From Bacillus sp. ISL-34 (GTDB taxonomy: Bacteria > Bacillota > Bacilli > Bacillales > DSM-1321), in the NCBI RefSeq assembly GCF_018613325.1, contig NZ_JAGGQJ010000025.1:1-64000 (forward strand): a DNA stretch of 64,000 nucleotides, in the 5' to 3' direction. Below the pieces are notes generated by a model. That model was given only the letters and a program-made list of their open reading frames with translations. It had not been told where the DNA came from and searched no databases. The position numbers and the translations under genes are program-made. Positions within the stretch are counted from its first letter, which is position 1. Every line of letters begins with the position of its first letter. Positions 52,914 through 61,759 of this stretch are shown piece by piece.

Positions 52914-52935
52914 TACCATACCCCACTACCCTATG
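52914..52935. promoter_or_regulatory. Candidate CsoR operator before csoR
   Basis: On the minus strand the site reads TAGGGTAGTGGGGTATGGTA, the G-rich half-site pattern with the GGGGTATGGTA tail known from Bacillus copZA operators. It lies ~25 bp upstream of the csoR start. Confidence 0.6.
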
Positions 52936-53094
52936 CAAAGAAAAAGATTTATGTTCCTTATTTATTACTATTCGTTTTATAACTTTTTCTATTCTTTAGC
53001 TAAGAAACGCATATTTTGTAAGTTGAACTATCCAGAACCCTTTTCGCCAATAACCTCTTTGCCTAAGAATACAAGTGAATAATGGGGTGTAGGA

Positions 53095-53139
53095 CGAATA
53101 AACCTGAACGGTCGAATAACTGCCTGATCGGTCGAATAA
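53095..53139. repeat. Short tandem repeats with CGAATAA units
   Basis: Three CGAATAA units at 53095, 53113 and 53133. The last two belong to 17-bp repeats, CCTGAACGGTCGAATAA (53103-53119) and CCTGATCGGTCGAATAA (53123-53139), one mismatch apart and 20 bp apart. They lie in non-coding DNA upstream of the copper operon. Confidence 0.7.
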
Positions 53140-53199
53140 TGTGCGGTGTAGGTCAAAAAAGTACTCCGGCTGAAAGCGACTGCGACTTTTTTAAAACAA

Positions 53200-53238
53200 C
53201 TGCAGGCAAACCCGCTTTTCCTTCGAGTTTGCCTGCAG
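53200..53238. repeat. Perfect hairpin
   Basis: CTGCAGGCAAAC (53200-53211) with GTTTGCCTGCAG (53227-53238), 15-nt loop. No T run follows directly; the terminator at 53246 is next. Confidence 0.6.
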
Positions 53239-53245
53239 TCTGAAC

Positions 53246-53274
53246 GAGGATACTAATTGATCCTCAGCGTTTTT
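53246..53274 (+). terminator. Possible Rho-independent terminator
   Basis: GAGGAT (53246-53251) with ATCCTC (53260-53265), then AGCG and five T. It faces rightward though no rightward gene ends here. With the hairpin at 53200 it makes a double structure that might mark a small untranslated RNA. Confidence 0.5.
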
Positions 53275-53309
53275 ATTTTCATTTAATTTAAGATTCCAAA
53301 ATGTGATTA

Positions 53310-53612
53310 TCACAGTTCTTTTGAAATATTATTATTCCTTTTCTTTTTCACTAAAAGAATGATGGCAATCACAAAGGCTACTGCGCTATATATCCAGGTA
53401 TACATAAAGGCAAGGCCCAACCCGATATTTGCATCCAAATAGTCGTTTTTCACATGATCTATGGCTAAATATAAAAGCGGTGCAGCTCCAATGATGAACA
53501 GGATGACAAAGAGGACATTCTTTTTCGGATTTTTGCTTGATAAAATAATAATGATGAAGGATAGCAAGAGAAACGCTTCTGAAGCTATCGTCAACGTTAC
53601 CAGATTGCTCAT
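53310..53612 (-). CDS. Small membrane protein of unknown function
   Basis: 100 aa with three or four hydrophobic segments (LTIASEAFLLLSFIIIILSS; VLFVILFIIGAAPLLYLAI; WIYSAVAFVIAIILLVKKK) and a lysine-rich C-terminus on the cytosolic side. No family recognised. AGGAGTG precedes the ATG, so it is likely a real gene. It stands alone between the copper operon and the ABC exporter genes. Confidence 0.65.
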   Translation of the reverse strand: MSNLVTLTIASEAFLLLSFIIIILSSKNPKKNVLFVILFIIGAAPLLYLAIDHVKNDYLDANIGLGLAFMYTWIYSAVAFVIAIILLVKKKRNNNISKEL

Positions 53613-53763
53613 AATAATTCACTCCTAATCGTGGTTGCATAAATGGAATATATTTGTTCCCTTATATCTATGCTGCTTTTCGTTCCTTTTTCATAAATCA
53701 ATATTTTTATCTTATTAAAAAACCTGAATACCTCCAACAGGAATGAAGGATCCAGGTTTCATG

Positions 53764-55014
53764 TTAATTTTTCTTTGATAATTGCAAGGCATTCTTGATG
53801 CTTTTCAGTGATTTTGAGCTTCCATACATCAAGACTCCACCGCGATAGATTTTTGCTCCGATTATTCCAAGTAAAACAATGGTTAAGATCAACACTGCGA
53901 TGCTGATGGCGATTTCCCAGAATGGAACTTCAAGCATCCCTACACGCAAGAACATGATCATGGGCGTGAAAAATGGAATGAATGATGTGATCGTAATATA
54001 ACTGGCTGACGGATTCCCCAGTCCAAACATTGCAATCATGAAGGCGATGACAACCAACATGGTCATCGGTGAAATCATTTGCTGGACATCTTCAATTTTG
54101 CTGACCACGGAACCAAGGCATGCCGCAAGAGTCGCGTACAGAAAATACCCAAGCAAAGCGAAGATGATTGCATAAATGATCGTTGAGATATCGGTGCTGC
54201 CGAAACCGAAAAATGAAAAGAATCCTTCATCCATACCTGTCAAGTTTTGTTTAATCGAGAAATAGCCCACCCCAAAAAATAAAATCATTTGAGTAAGACT
54301 AAGCAAAGCGACACCCATTATTTTGGCAAACATCTGTGTGACTGGCGGGACACTTGAAATCAGGATTTCCATGACTCGTGATGTTTTCTCAGTAGCCACT
54401 TCCATTGCTATCATCGTTGCATACATCAACACACCGAAGTAAATGACGAATAGGAGAACATACACGAGACCTCGTGCTTGATTGAGATCCTCTTCCGTTT
54501 TTGCATTTTTCTGAAGCGCAATCGTATCAAATGCTGGCGGCGTATTTAATTGAGCAATTTGCTGCTCTGTCAAATTCAATTCCTTGGCGGTTATTTGACC
54601 CTTCAATTGGGTTAGCGCTAAAAGCAAATCATTACTTACCGCAGAATCTGAAATTTGATTCGCTTTATACGTTCCCTTGAAGCCGAGGGTTTCATCCTTT
54701 TCGATTAACAAATACCCAACGATTTCTTCCGTGCTGACCATTTCCTCCGCTTCCTTTTCATCCTTGGCGGATATTATCGATAGGTCATCGTTCACACCTG
54801 CTACCGCTTTTTTATAAGAATCAAATAAGCTGCCTTCAGTCTGATCGATGACGGCAACCTTTTCCTGATCATCACTGTCGAATTTATCAATAAGATTCGA
54901 AATATTCGTTAGGACAAGAATCAAGGCCATCATAATGATTGTAGAAATGATAAAGGATTTCGTTTTTAATTTTGATAGATATGTATGGGAAAGGACAATC
55001 CAAAAGTTATTCAT
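53764..55014 (-). CDS. ABC-2 type transporter permease (YhaP/NatB-like)
   Basis: 416 aa from the ATG at 55014, with AGGTG ~8 nt upstream; a GTG 9 nt earlier is possible. One membrane helix at the N-terminus, a large extracellular loop (~45-170), then five more helices, the NatB layout. Length and gene order match B. subtilis YhaP (about 419 aa). It overlaps the ATPase gene by 8 bp, so the pair is co-translated. Role: export of an unknown compound; NatAB members export sodium, others peptides or antibiotics. Confidence 0.87.
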   Translation of the reverse strand: MNNFWIVLSHTYLSKLKTKSFIISTIIMMALILVLTNISNLIDKFDSDDQEKVAVIDQTEGSLFDSYKKAVAGVNDDLSIISAKDEKEAEEMVSTEEIVGYLLIEKDETLGFKGTYKANQISDSAVSNDLLLALTQLKGQITAKELNLTEQQIAQLNTPPAFDTIALQKNAKTEEDLNQARGLVYVLLFVIYFGVLMYATMIAMEVATEKTSRVMEILISSVPPVTQMFAKIMGVALLSLTQMILFFGVGYFSIKQNLTGMDEGFFSFFGFGSTDISTIIYAIIFALLGYFLYATLAACLGSVVSKIEDVQQMISPMTMLVVIAFMIAMFGLGNPSASYITITSFIPFFTPMIMFLRVGMLEVPFWEIAISIAVLILTIVLLGIIGAKIYRGGVLMYGSSKSLKSIKNALQLSKKN

Positions 55015-55906
55015 AGACGGCACCTATTTTTTCAATGAAAATATCCGTCAGCGATGGTTCTTCCAATTCGAACTTCCGGACGAAACCTCTTGGTACAAGA
55101 TCACGAATCATGTTCTCGGCCACATCTTCACCAGTGACTTGTAGAATCTTCCCTTCCATCGTGTTCTTGACTTTTGTTACACCTGAATAATCATCCAAGA
55201 AAGATAAGTCAAAATCAGCTTTAATTGAGACATTCTTTTTACCAAAAGAACGCTTGATTTCTTTTAATTTTCCAGCCACAACAGGGGAACCTTTATGCAT
55301 GATGCAAAGATGCTCGCACATCTCCTCGACATGCTCCATGCGATGGCTCGAGAAAACGATCGTCGTGCCGCTGTCCCTTAAGTCGATGACAGCTTTCTTC
55401 AGAATTTCCACATTCACTGGATCAAGTCCGCTGAAGGGTTCGTCAAGGATAAGTAATTCAGGTTTATGAATCATGGATGCGATCAGCTGGATTTTTTGCT
55501 GATTACCCTTTGAAAGCTCTTCGACTCGCTTATCGATATACTCGGGTACCATAAAGCGGTCTAGCCAATACTCCAACTCTTTCAAAGCATCCCGTTTGTT
55601 CATCCCTCTTAATCTAGCCAAATAGACAATTTGATCGCGGACCTTCAGTTTTGGATATAGTCCGCGCTCCTCAGGAAGATAGCCAATCAATGAACTGGTC
55701 GTATAATCGATTTTCTTACCATTCCAGATCACTTCCCCTTCAGTGGGGTCAAGCAGTCCGAGTATCATCCGGAACGTAGTCGTTTTCCCCGCTCCGTTCC
55801 CACCTAAAAAACCGAACATTTCCTTCTCGGGAATCGTTAAATCAAGCTGGTTGACAGCTGTGAATTCCCCGAATTTTTTCGTAACCTCTTTGATTTGTAA
55901 AGCCAA
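55007..55906 (-). CDS. ABC transporter ATP-binding protein (YhaQ/NatA-like)
   Basis: 299 aa. Walker A GGNGAGKTT, signature LSKGNQQKI in place of LSGGQ (usual for the NatA/DrrA branch), Walker B LLILDEPFSGLD, and H-loop FSSHRMEH. A ~80-residue C-terminal extension is typical of this branch. AGGAGG-like sequence precedes the ATG. It partners the permease gene that overlaps its 3' end. Acts on the cytosolic face of the membrane. Confidence 0.9.
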   Translation of the reverse strand: MALQIKEVTKKFGEFTAVNQLDLTIPEKEMFGFLGGNGAGKTTTFRMILGLLDPTEGEVIWNGKKIDYTTSSLIGYLPEERGLYPKLKVRDQIVYLARLRGMNKRDALKELEYWLDRFMVPEYIDKRVEELSKGNQQKIQLIASMIHKPELLILDEPFSGLDPVNVEILKKAVIDLRDSGTTIVFSSHRMEHVEEMCEHLCIMHKGSPVVAGKLKEIKRSFGKKNVSIKADFDLSFLDDYSGVTKVKNTMEGKILQVTGEDVAENMIRDLVPRGFVRKFELEEPSLTDIFIEKIGAVYE

Positions 55907-56259
55907 TGCACAACCTCCTATTATATGATTCTTATTATATGTTACCGGAAAGGTTTTCCAATTTCAACTATCACCAAGGAGCAAATAAATCTTCTTATTC
56001 CCTTCGATTATATGTAAATTTCTAAAAAATATTTCACTATCTAGCCCCATGAAAGGAAAAACTACCTCTTAACGTTTCACGTTTGCCCTTTACCTTAATA
56101 GTATTTTCTCTGCGAAACTTAAGACAAATCCCCATTTCCCTTCCTTAATGGTAACATGGTCAACATTTTCACATCCCCGTACGTCTCCTGCCTACCCCTA
56201 ACAGCGAGCATGTTACTAAACTGAAAAGTCCATTTTTTAAAAAAGAGGCAACAAAAAAT
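55907..56259. other. Intergenic region upstream of the ABC-2 exporter genes
   Basis: About 350 bp that must contain the exporter promoter. No gene and no operator that I can point to. Confidence 0.4.
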
Positions 56260-56288
56260 AGGTTGGGTAGCGTAAAGATGCCCAACCT
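56260..56288 (-). terminator. Rho-independent terminator of the DeoR gene
   Basis: AGGTTGGG (56260-56267) pairs with CCCAACCT (56281-56288); on the minus strand ATTTTTTG follows. It ends the leftward DeoR transcript. Confidence 0.8.
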
Positions 56289-56350
56289 CTATAAGTTATA
56301 GATTGCTCGATTTAAAGGACACATTTCCCAACTGTCGCTAATGAGTCTAT

Positions 56351-57112
56351 CTATTTTACAATCGTTACTTTTACATTTCTTTTTTCAAGCGATTTTCTTG
56401 ATACTTCGTCTATTTCTCTATCCGTAATGACCTCATCCACTTCACTCGGCGGAACGATTAATGAAAACGCCTTTTTTCCAAACTTTGAGGAATCCACCAT
56501 CAGGATCACGGCATCCGACCTTTCGATCATTTTCTTTTTTAGTAAAGCCTGCCCCTCATTAGAATCACTGAGTCCTTCTTCTAAGTGAATCCCCTTGCAA
56601 GACAAAAACGTTTTGTTGACATGATACATCGTTAATGATTTCTCTGCTATTGGACCCACAAATGATAAAGACTTTGACAGCAACCTTCCTCCGGTTGAAA
56701 TTACCTCTATTTTTTCTTTTTTACTCAATTCCATAACCACTTTGGTGGAATTGGTAATAACCGTTAGCGGTATGTTTGGTAACGCTTTTGACATATACCA
56801 GGCAGTTGTACTTGCATCTAAAATAATCCTGTCACCTTCCACTACGCGCTTTGCCGCTTCATATGCTATCACTTTTTTTTCGTTGACATTTGTTATCGCT
56901 CTTTCGGAAAAATGGATTTCCGAATCATCTTCTTGCAGGCTAACGGCACCGCCGTGGCTGCGTATTAGTTTTGTTTCTTTCTCAAGCTTTTCGAGATCAC
57001 GACGGATTGTTTCCTCTGTAACTGAAAAGATTTCACTTAATTCTGTAACACGAATACTCGAACGTTCATTTACGAGTTCGACAATTTTTTGGTGTCTTTG
57101 GGCTATAAGCAT
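56351..57112 (-). CDS. DeoR-family repressor of the sugar cluster
   Basis: 253 aa. N-terminal helix-turn-helix (VTELSEIFSVTEETIRRDLEKLE) and the DeoR signature, followed by SHGGAV, then an isomerase-like sugar-phosphate-binding domain (DASTTAWYMSKALP and the SKFGKKAFSLI end). DeoR proteins usually respond to a phosphorylated sugar, here likely a product of one of the two kinases upstream. AGGAG precedes the ATG. It lies 120 bp after the aldolase gene, past a probable terminator, at the end of the cluster. Confidence 0.9.
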   Translation of the reverse strand: MLIAQRHQKIVELVNERSSIRVTELSEIFSVTEETIRRDLEKLEKETKLIRSHGGAVSLQEDDSEIHFSERAITNVNEKKVIAYEAAKRVVEGDRIILDASTTAWYMSKALPNIPLTVITNSTKVVMELSKKEKIEVISTGGRLLSKSLSFVGPIAEKSLTMYHVNKTFLSCKGIHLEEGLSDSNEGQALLKKKMIERSDAVILMVDSSKFGKKAFSLIVPPSEVDEVITDREIDEVSRKSLEKRNVKVTIVK

Positions 57113-57180
57113 ACCAACTTTCTCCTATCTATATAATCTTTGTTTTCTTTTGTTTGTTTTTGTATTGTAACATATATAAA

Positions 57181-57202
57181 GCCCTCTATATAAATAGAGA
57201 GC
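57181..57202 (-). terminator. Probable terminator between aldolase and DeoR genes
   Basis: GCCCTCTAT with ATAGAGAGC, one mismatch, 4-nt loop. On the minus strand TTTATATAT follows. Probably partial, allowing some read-through into the DeoR gene. Confidence 0.55.
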
Positions 57203-57232
57203 TTAGGAACTGCTTTTTTTCATTGATATAAG

Positions 57233-58528
57233 TTATTTGGCAATTAGCTTAAAACCTTCAATAATTTCTTCAATATCTTCATCACTAATATCGATTACTT
57301 CGCCAATACTTTTAGCGTACACCAATGCTTTTGCGCTATATTCAGCTACTTCTAGCCTATCAAATACACTCAGTAAACTTTTTCCTGAGACAACTGCATA
57401 CCCATTTTCAATTAATAGGACAGGATTATCCTCTGCCAGTTTATCCGCAATCATTCTATTATGATCTTCTCCCATTCCAAAAGGCACTTTATCTATATCC
57501 CGAAGAACAATGTAGGCCTCTGGAATTATGTGTGTATTATATTTAACATCTGTCACTGCATAGGCCATTAAAAATCTTGGGTTGGCAATGATTACGGATG
57601 TAAGCTCCGGGTTTAACTCATATATTTTTTGATGAAGCTCATAAAACTCACATGGTTCCTTGCCAGCTTCACTAAACTCCTGATGAACCAGAACCAATTC
57701 ATCTTCCTTAATATATTTACGGTCCTGTTGAGAAGGCGTGATTAAAATAGATCCATCTTTAAGGCGTGTTGAAAAGCTGCCTGAGATACTTGTAAAAAGC
57801 TGACGATCGTATAACCGTTCCAACAACCTGATCATTTCTTGACGGCAAGAAATTTCTTCGGCAGAATGGTGCTTCATTTCTATCTGTGTTAATTTATCCA
57901 CTTTATATAAATCTATTTCTTGTAAATTTTGTTCGGTCAGTTCAATTGGTTTCCCTATATTTCTCGCATTTATTTCCATACAAGCAGTATCTTCAAGGGT
58001 TTCAAACAACATAAAGGCATCAAATATAGTGGGTTTCCCTACCACAATACCATGATTCTCCAATATGACTGCATCCCCTCCTTTGGCAAATTCAGCCGAA
58101 ATATTTTCTTTTAATTTGTCGCTTCCTGGGATTGCATATGGTGCAACCTGAAGAGAATCTGCTACACTCTTATATGCATGTAAAAGCAACTTTGGGTTTG
58201 GTCCTTTACGAGCCATACTAAAGGAAACCAATGCCGGGGGATGTGCATGTACGACAGCTTTTATATCGGGCCTTGCTTCATAAATTCCCTGATGAAAAGG
58301 AAGCTCTACCGATGGTTTATGTTTCCCTATGACTGAACCGTCCTTTTTGACACACATGATATCATCCATGGTTAATGTTCCTTTATCAATGCCCGATGGA
58401 GTAATCCAAAGGTCACCATTTTCATCTATAATAGAAAGGTTTCCTCCTGAAATTGTTGTCATGCCATACTTATAGACACGTTCCATGATCATAACAATTT
58501 GTTCGGCTGGATGCAGATTTTCATTCAT
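57233..58528 (-). CDS. Tandem-domain class II aldolase/epimerase-family protein
   Basis: 431 aa made of two class II aldolase domains (~5-205 and ~220-428); the usual size is one domain of 210-230 aa. Domain 1 has every zinc ligand and the acid: Glu75 (KPSVELPFHQ), His94 and His96 (VVHAHPP), His159 (ENHG). In domain 2 the same places read CEFYELHQ, IIANP and ENGY, so all three histidines are gone and it cannot bind zinc. It likely cleaves a ketose 1-phosphate (rhamnulose-1-P or a relative) or epimerises ribulose-5-P, with domain 2 structural or regulatory. AGGAGTG precedes the ATG. It follows the rhamnulokinase gene by 15 bp. Confidence 0.85.
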   Translation of the reverse strand: MNENLHPAEQIVMIMERVYKYGMTTISGGNLSIIDENGDLWITPSGIDKGTLTMDDIMCVKKDGSVIGKHKPSVELPFHQGIYEARPDIKAVVHAHPPALVSFSMARKGPNPKLLLHAYKSVADSLQVAPYAIPGSDKLKENISAEFAKGGDAVILENHGIVVGKPTIFDAFMLFETLEDTACMEINARNIGKPIELTEQNLQEIDLYKVDKLTQIEMKHHSAEEISCRQEMIRLLERLYDRQLFTSISGSFSTRLKDGSILITPSQQDRKYIKEDELVLVHQEFSEAGKEPCEFYELHQKIYELNPELTSVIIANPRFLMAYAVTDVKYNTHIIPEAYIVLRDIDKVPFGMGEDHNRMIADKLAEDNPVLLIENGYAVVSGKSLLSVFDRLEVAEYSAKALVYAKSIGEVIDISDEDIEEIIEGFKLIAK

Positions 58529-58543
58529 ACTTTATCACTCCTA

Positions 58544-60001
58544 TTATTTATATTCTTTCATGGAAATTGCTTGTTTGAATTTTTCAATCAGGGATGATCC
58601 AATTTTTTCTTTTGGCTCATATTTTTTAATAAGGAACGAGTGTTGTATTAACTTACGTGCCGATTGTAAATCGCTTATTTCATTGCCTGAAATCATTTGA
58701 ACTAGTATATTCCCAATCGCCGTAGCCTCTGTTGGTCCTGCGTATATGGTTTTCCCACTAAGGTCTGCCGTAAGTTGATTAACGAATTCATTTTTCGCTC
58801 CTCCACCGACAATATGAAGTTGCTCGATTCTTTTCCCGGTTATCTCTTCTATTTGCCGAATGGACATCGCATAAATAATAGACATATTTGTAAATATACA
58901 GTTCGCTAATTCGCCCACTGTATGTGGAATCTCCTGATTCGTCTCCCGACAATACTGCTGAATTTCTTGAATCATATTTTCTGGATTTAAAAATCGTTTA
59001 TCATTAAAGTTGATGAACTGCCTGCACTCATTTATTTTCTCTGCCTCATATACAAACTGCTCGAAGTTATAGTCTTCCTTCAAATGTCTTCTGACTTCTT
59101 GAATAACCCACATGCCAATGATATTTTTCAGAAAGCGGAAGGTTCCGTATGCACCCCATTCATTTGTATAATTGTTTTTAAGGGCTAACTCATTCACTAT
59201 CGGTTTATCGCTTTCAATCCCAAGCAACGACCACGTTCCGCTACTAATATAGGCCCATTTCTCTCCATTACCAGGTGAACCGACTATGGCGGAAGCAGTA
59301 TCATGTGAAGCAACGCTAATCACTTCTGTATCGGGAAGATCAAAAGTAGAAAAACGTTCTTTCATCAGTTTCCCTAATCGTTCTCCCGGATTAGCAAAAG
59401 GCGGGAATTGATCTTTTGATAGTGCAATCAGGTTTAGTAACTCTTCATCAAACTTCTTCGTGTTTAAATTCAATAATTGCATCGAAGAAGCACTTGTAAC
59501 TTCTGTGACCTTTTTTCCCGTTAGGCAGTAACCTAAATAATCAGGCACAGTCATGACGTTCCTAGTGACTTTCAGGTTCTTTATATCTTCTTCGTACAAT
59601 TGGTATAACGTGTTAAATGATAAGAATTGAATCCCCGTTTTTTGATAAATGATTTCTTTAGGTAGTGTTCTTGTGACCTTTTCGATTGTATTTTCGGTGC
59701 GCTTATCACGATAAGAGATAACTTCTTGCACTCTTTGTCCATCATCATCCAACAATACGTAATCCGTTCCCCACGTATCAATGCCAAGTGTACTGTGGTC
59801 GTATCCAAGCTTTTTTGCTGATTCTAACCCCTTTAAGATTTCATTCAATAAATGATCAATATCCCAAAAACATGTTTCATTTTGGGTGGTGAAACCATTC
59901 GCAAATCGATGGATTTCTTCAATTACTAATTTCCCGTTCTCCATTTTCCCTAAGACCAGCCGGCCACTTGAAGCACCAATATCCACCGCGATATGTATCA
60001 T
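58544..60001 (-). CDS. rhaB: Rhamnulokinase (FGGY family)
   Basis: 485 aa. The N-terminal AVDIGASSGRLVLGKM and LGIDTWGTDYVLLDDDG are characteristic of RhaB, as is GGGAKNEFVNQLTADLSG near the C-terminus. Reaction: L-rhamnulose plus ATP gives L-rhamnulose 1-phosphate. Its ATG overlaps the stop codon of the upstream kinase by one base (TAATG), so the two are translationally coupled. The aldolase gene follows after 15 bp. No L-rhamnose isomerase gene is in the window. Confidence 0.9.
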   Translation of the reverse strand: MIHIAVDIGASSGRLVLGKMENGKLVIEEIHRFANGFTTQNETCFWDIDHLLNEILKGLESAKKLGYDHSTLGIDTWGTDYVLLDDDGQRVQEVISYRDKRTENTIEKVTRTLPKEIIYQKTGIQFLSFNTLYQLYEEDIKNLKVTRNVMTVPDYLGYCLTGKKVTEVTSASSMQLLNLNTKKFDEELLNLIALSKDQFPPFANPGERLGKLMKERFSTFDLPDTEVISVASHDTASAIVGSPGNGEKWAYISSGTWSLLGIESDKPIVNELALKNNYTNEWGAYGTFRFLKNIIGMWVIQEVRRHLKEDYNFEQFVYEAEKINECRQFINFNDKRFLNPENMIQEIQQYCRETNQEIPHTVGELANCIFTNMSIIYAMSIRQIEEITGKRIEQLHIVGGGAKNEFVNQLTADLSGKTIYAGPTEATAIGNILVQMISGNEISDLQSARKLIQHSFLIKKYEPKEKIGSSLIEKFKQAISMKEYK

Positions 60002-61665
60002 TAGTCCACACTCCTCAATTTCTTTAAACCATGCATTATGGAAATGTGACCACGGCCAAAGAAGTCATGCAGTTCTAAATAATAAGCATAGAGTTGTTTA
60101 TAAATCCTTACATTTTCTTTAACCGGTATGAAAGTCTCTTCTTTTACTTTTGCCATTTTAGATGCTGCCTCCTCTATGGAATCATACCCACCATTTATTC
60201 GGCCGGCAGCCGTTGCAGCGTATATGGCTGCTCCTAATGCAACCACTTGTTCCCCATCCGCGATTTTAATTTCGCGATTTAAAATATCGGCATATATCTG
60301 CATTAATAGTTTATTTTTTTGAGGTAATCCGCCACAGGCAAACAAATCGTTTATCTCTATACCGTCATTCTCAAATGTTTCAAGGATCCTCCTAGTTCCA
60401 AAAGCTGTTGATTCTAAAAGTGCACGGTATATTTCTTCCGGCTTCGTAGAAAGAGTAATCCCTGCAATGACACCCGACAAGTTCGCATCTACCAGGACTG
60501 TTCGGTTGCCATTCCACCAATCTAACGCCACTAACCCTGATTGACCAGGCATTAAGCAGGAAGCCTTTTTTTCCATTAGGCCATGTAGATTGACACCTTC
60601 TTGCTCTGCTTCTTTCTTTACATACTCCGGAACAGCTTGCTCAATATACCATGCAAACGAATCGCCAACAGCCACCTGTCCCGTTTCATAACTGAATGAT
60701 CCGGGAATTATTCCATCTTCCACTACTCCACAAATACCCTCTACTGTTTGTTTTTTCTCAGAAATTAACATGTGGCAAGTAGAGGTTCCCATCGTCATCA
60801 CAAATTGGCCTGGATGGACAGCTCCTACAGCTGGAACACCTGCATGGGCATCGATTATAGATACAGAAACAGCCGTACCAGGTTTCAACCCCATCTTCTT
60901 AGCCATCCCTTCTGTTAAACCACCCGACCGCCCAGCGATGGGTAAAACTTCACCACGCATTTTTGTATCCAGTATATCTAGAAGACGTTCATCAATAGCC
61001 GCTAAAAAAGCAGGGTCCGGATAACCATCTTTTTTATCCCAAAGTGCTTTATAACCGCTCATATTACTGCTGCGTACCAGCTCATTCGTCAGACGGAAGG
61101 TAATCCAATCCCCGGCTTCCATAAATAGATCAGTTTCTTCATAGATATCAGGTGATTCACGCAACACTTGTAATATCTTAGGGAACATCCATTCAGAAGA
61201 AATTTTCCCGCCATATCGTTGCAGGAATGGTTGATTCGTTGCCTGTGCAATGCGTGTAATATCATCCGCTTCTTTTTGTGCGGCATGATGTTTCCATAAT
61301 TTCACCCAACTGTGAGGGTCCCTTTTCCATTTCTCATCAAAACAAAGGGGATCTCCCTTCTTATCAATTGGCAAAATGGTACATGAGGTAAAATCGATTC
61401 CAATGCCTATCACATCATTCGCATCTACGCCACTTAACCGAATCACTTCAGGAACAGAAGTGTATAAAACGTCCAAATAATCACCAGGATGCTGGAGAGC
61501 CCAATCTTTTTCAAGTTTACGTCCGTCTGGAAGCCTATTAGACATTACTCCATGACGATAAGGTGTAACATGTGTAGCCATTTCATTTCCGTTCGCTATA
61601 TCCACTAACAGCACTCTTCCTGATTCAGTGCCATAATCAATTCCAATTGTATATCTCTCATTCAT
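60001..61665 (-). CDS. araB: Ribulokinase-like FGGY kinase
   Basis: 554 aa from the ATG at 61665 (AGGAG 11 nt upstream); the frame opens 30 nt earlier. [33 protein letters not shown] and [17 protein letters not shown] match ribulokinase AraB of Bacillus, including the length of ~560 aa. Expected reaction: L-ribulose (or a similar ketose) to its 5-phosphate. It is the first gene of the kinase-kinase-aldolase unit, directly after a terminator that follows the transporter genes. In this mixed cluster the real substrate could be another pentulose or deoxyhexulose, so the symbol is tentative. Confidence 0.82.
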   Translation of the reverse strand: MNERYTIGIDYGTESGRVLLVDIANGNEMATHVTPYRHGVMSNRLPDGRKLEKDWALQHPGDYLDVLYTSVPEVIRLSGVDANDVIGIGIDFTSCTILPIDKKGDPLCFDEKWKRDPHSWVKLWKHHAAQKEADDITRIAQATNQPFLQRYGGKISSEWMFPKILQVLRESPDIYEETDLFMEAGDWITFRLTNELVRSSNMSGYKALWDKKDGYPDPAFLAAIDERLLDILDTKMRGEVLPIAGRSGGLTEGMAKKMGLKPGTAVSVSIIDAHAGVPAVGAVHPGQFVMTMGTSTCHMLISEKKQTVEGICGVVEDGIIPGSFSYETGQVAVGDSFAWYIEQAVPEYVKKEAEQEGVNLHGLMEKKASCLMPGQSGLVALDWWNGNRTVLVDANLSGVIAGITLSTKPEEIYRALLESTAFGTRRILETFENDGIEINDLFACGGLPQKNKLLMQIYADILNREIKIADGEQVVALGAAIYAATAAGRINGGYDSIEEAASKMAKVKEETFIPVKENVRIYKQLYAYYLELHDFFGRGHISIMHGLKKLRSVD

Positions 61666-61710
61666 CCCTTCAACATCTCCTAACATGCAAGTCACTCAAT
61701 GATTTTTAAT

Positions 61711-61740
61711 AAAAAACCCCCTCTAGATAGTTGAGAGGGG
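61711..61740 (-). terminator. Rho-independent terminator between transporter and kinase genes
   Basis: CCCCTCT (61718-61724) pairs with AGAGGGG (61734-61740); on the minus strand six T follow. It separates the ABC transporter transcript from the kinase genes or attenuates read-through. Confidence 0.82.
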
Positions 61741-61759
61741 ACATTAGGTCTATCTAACA

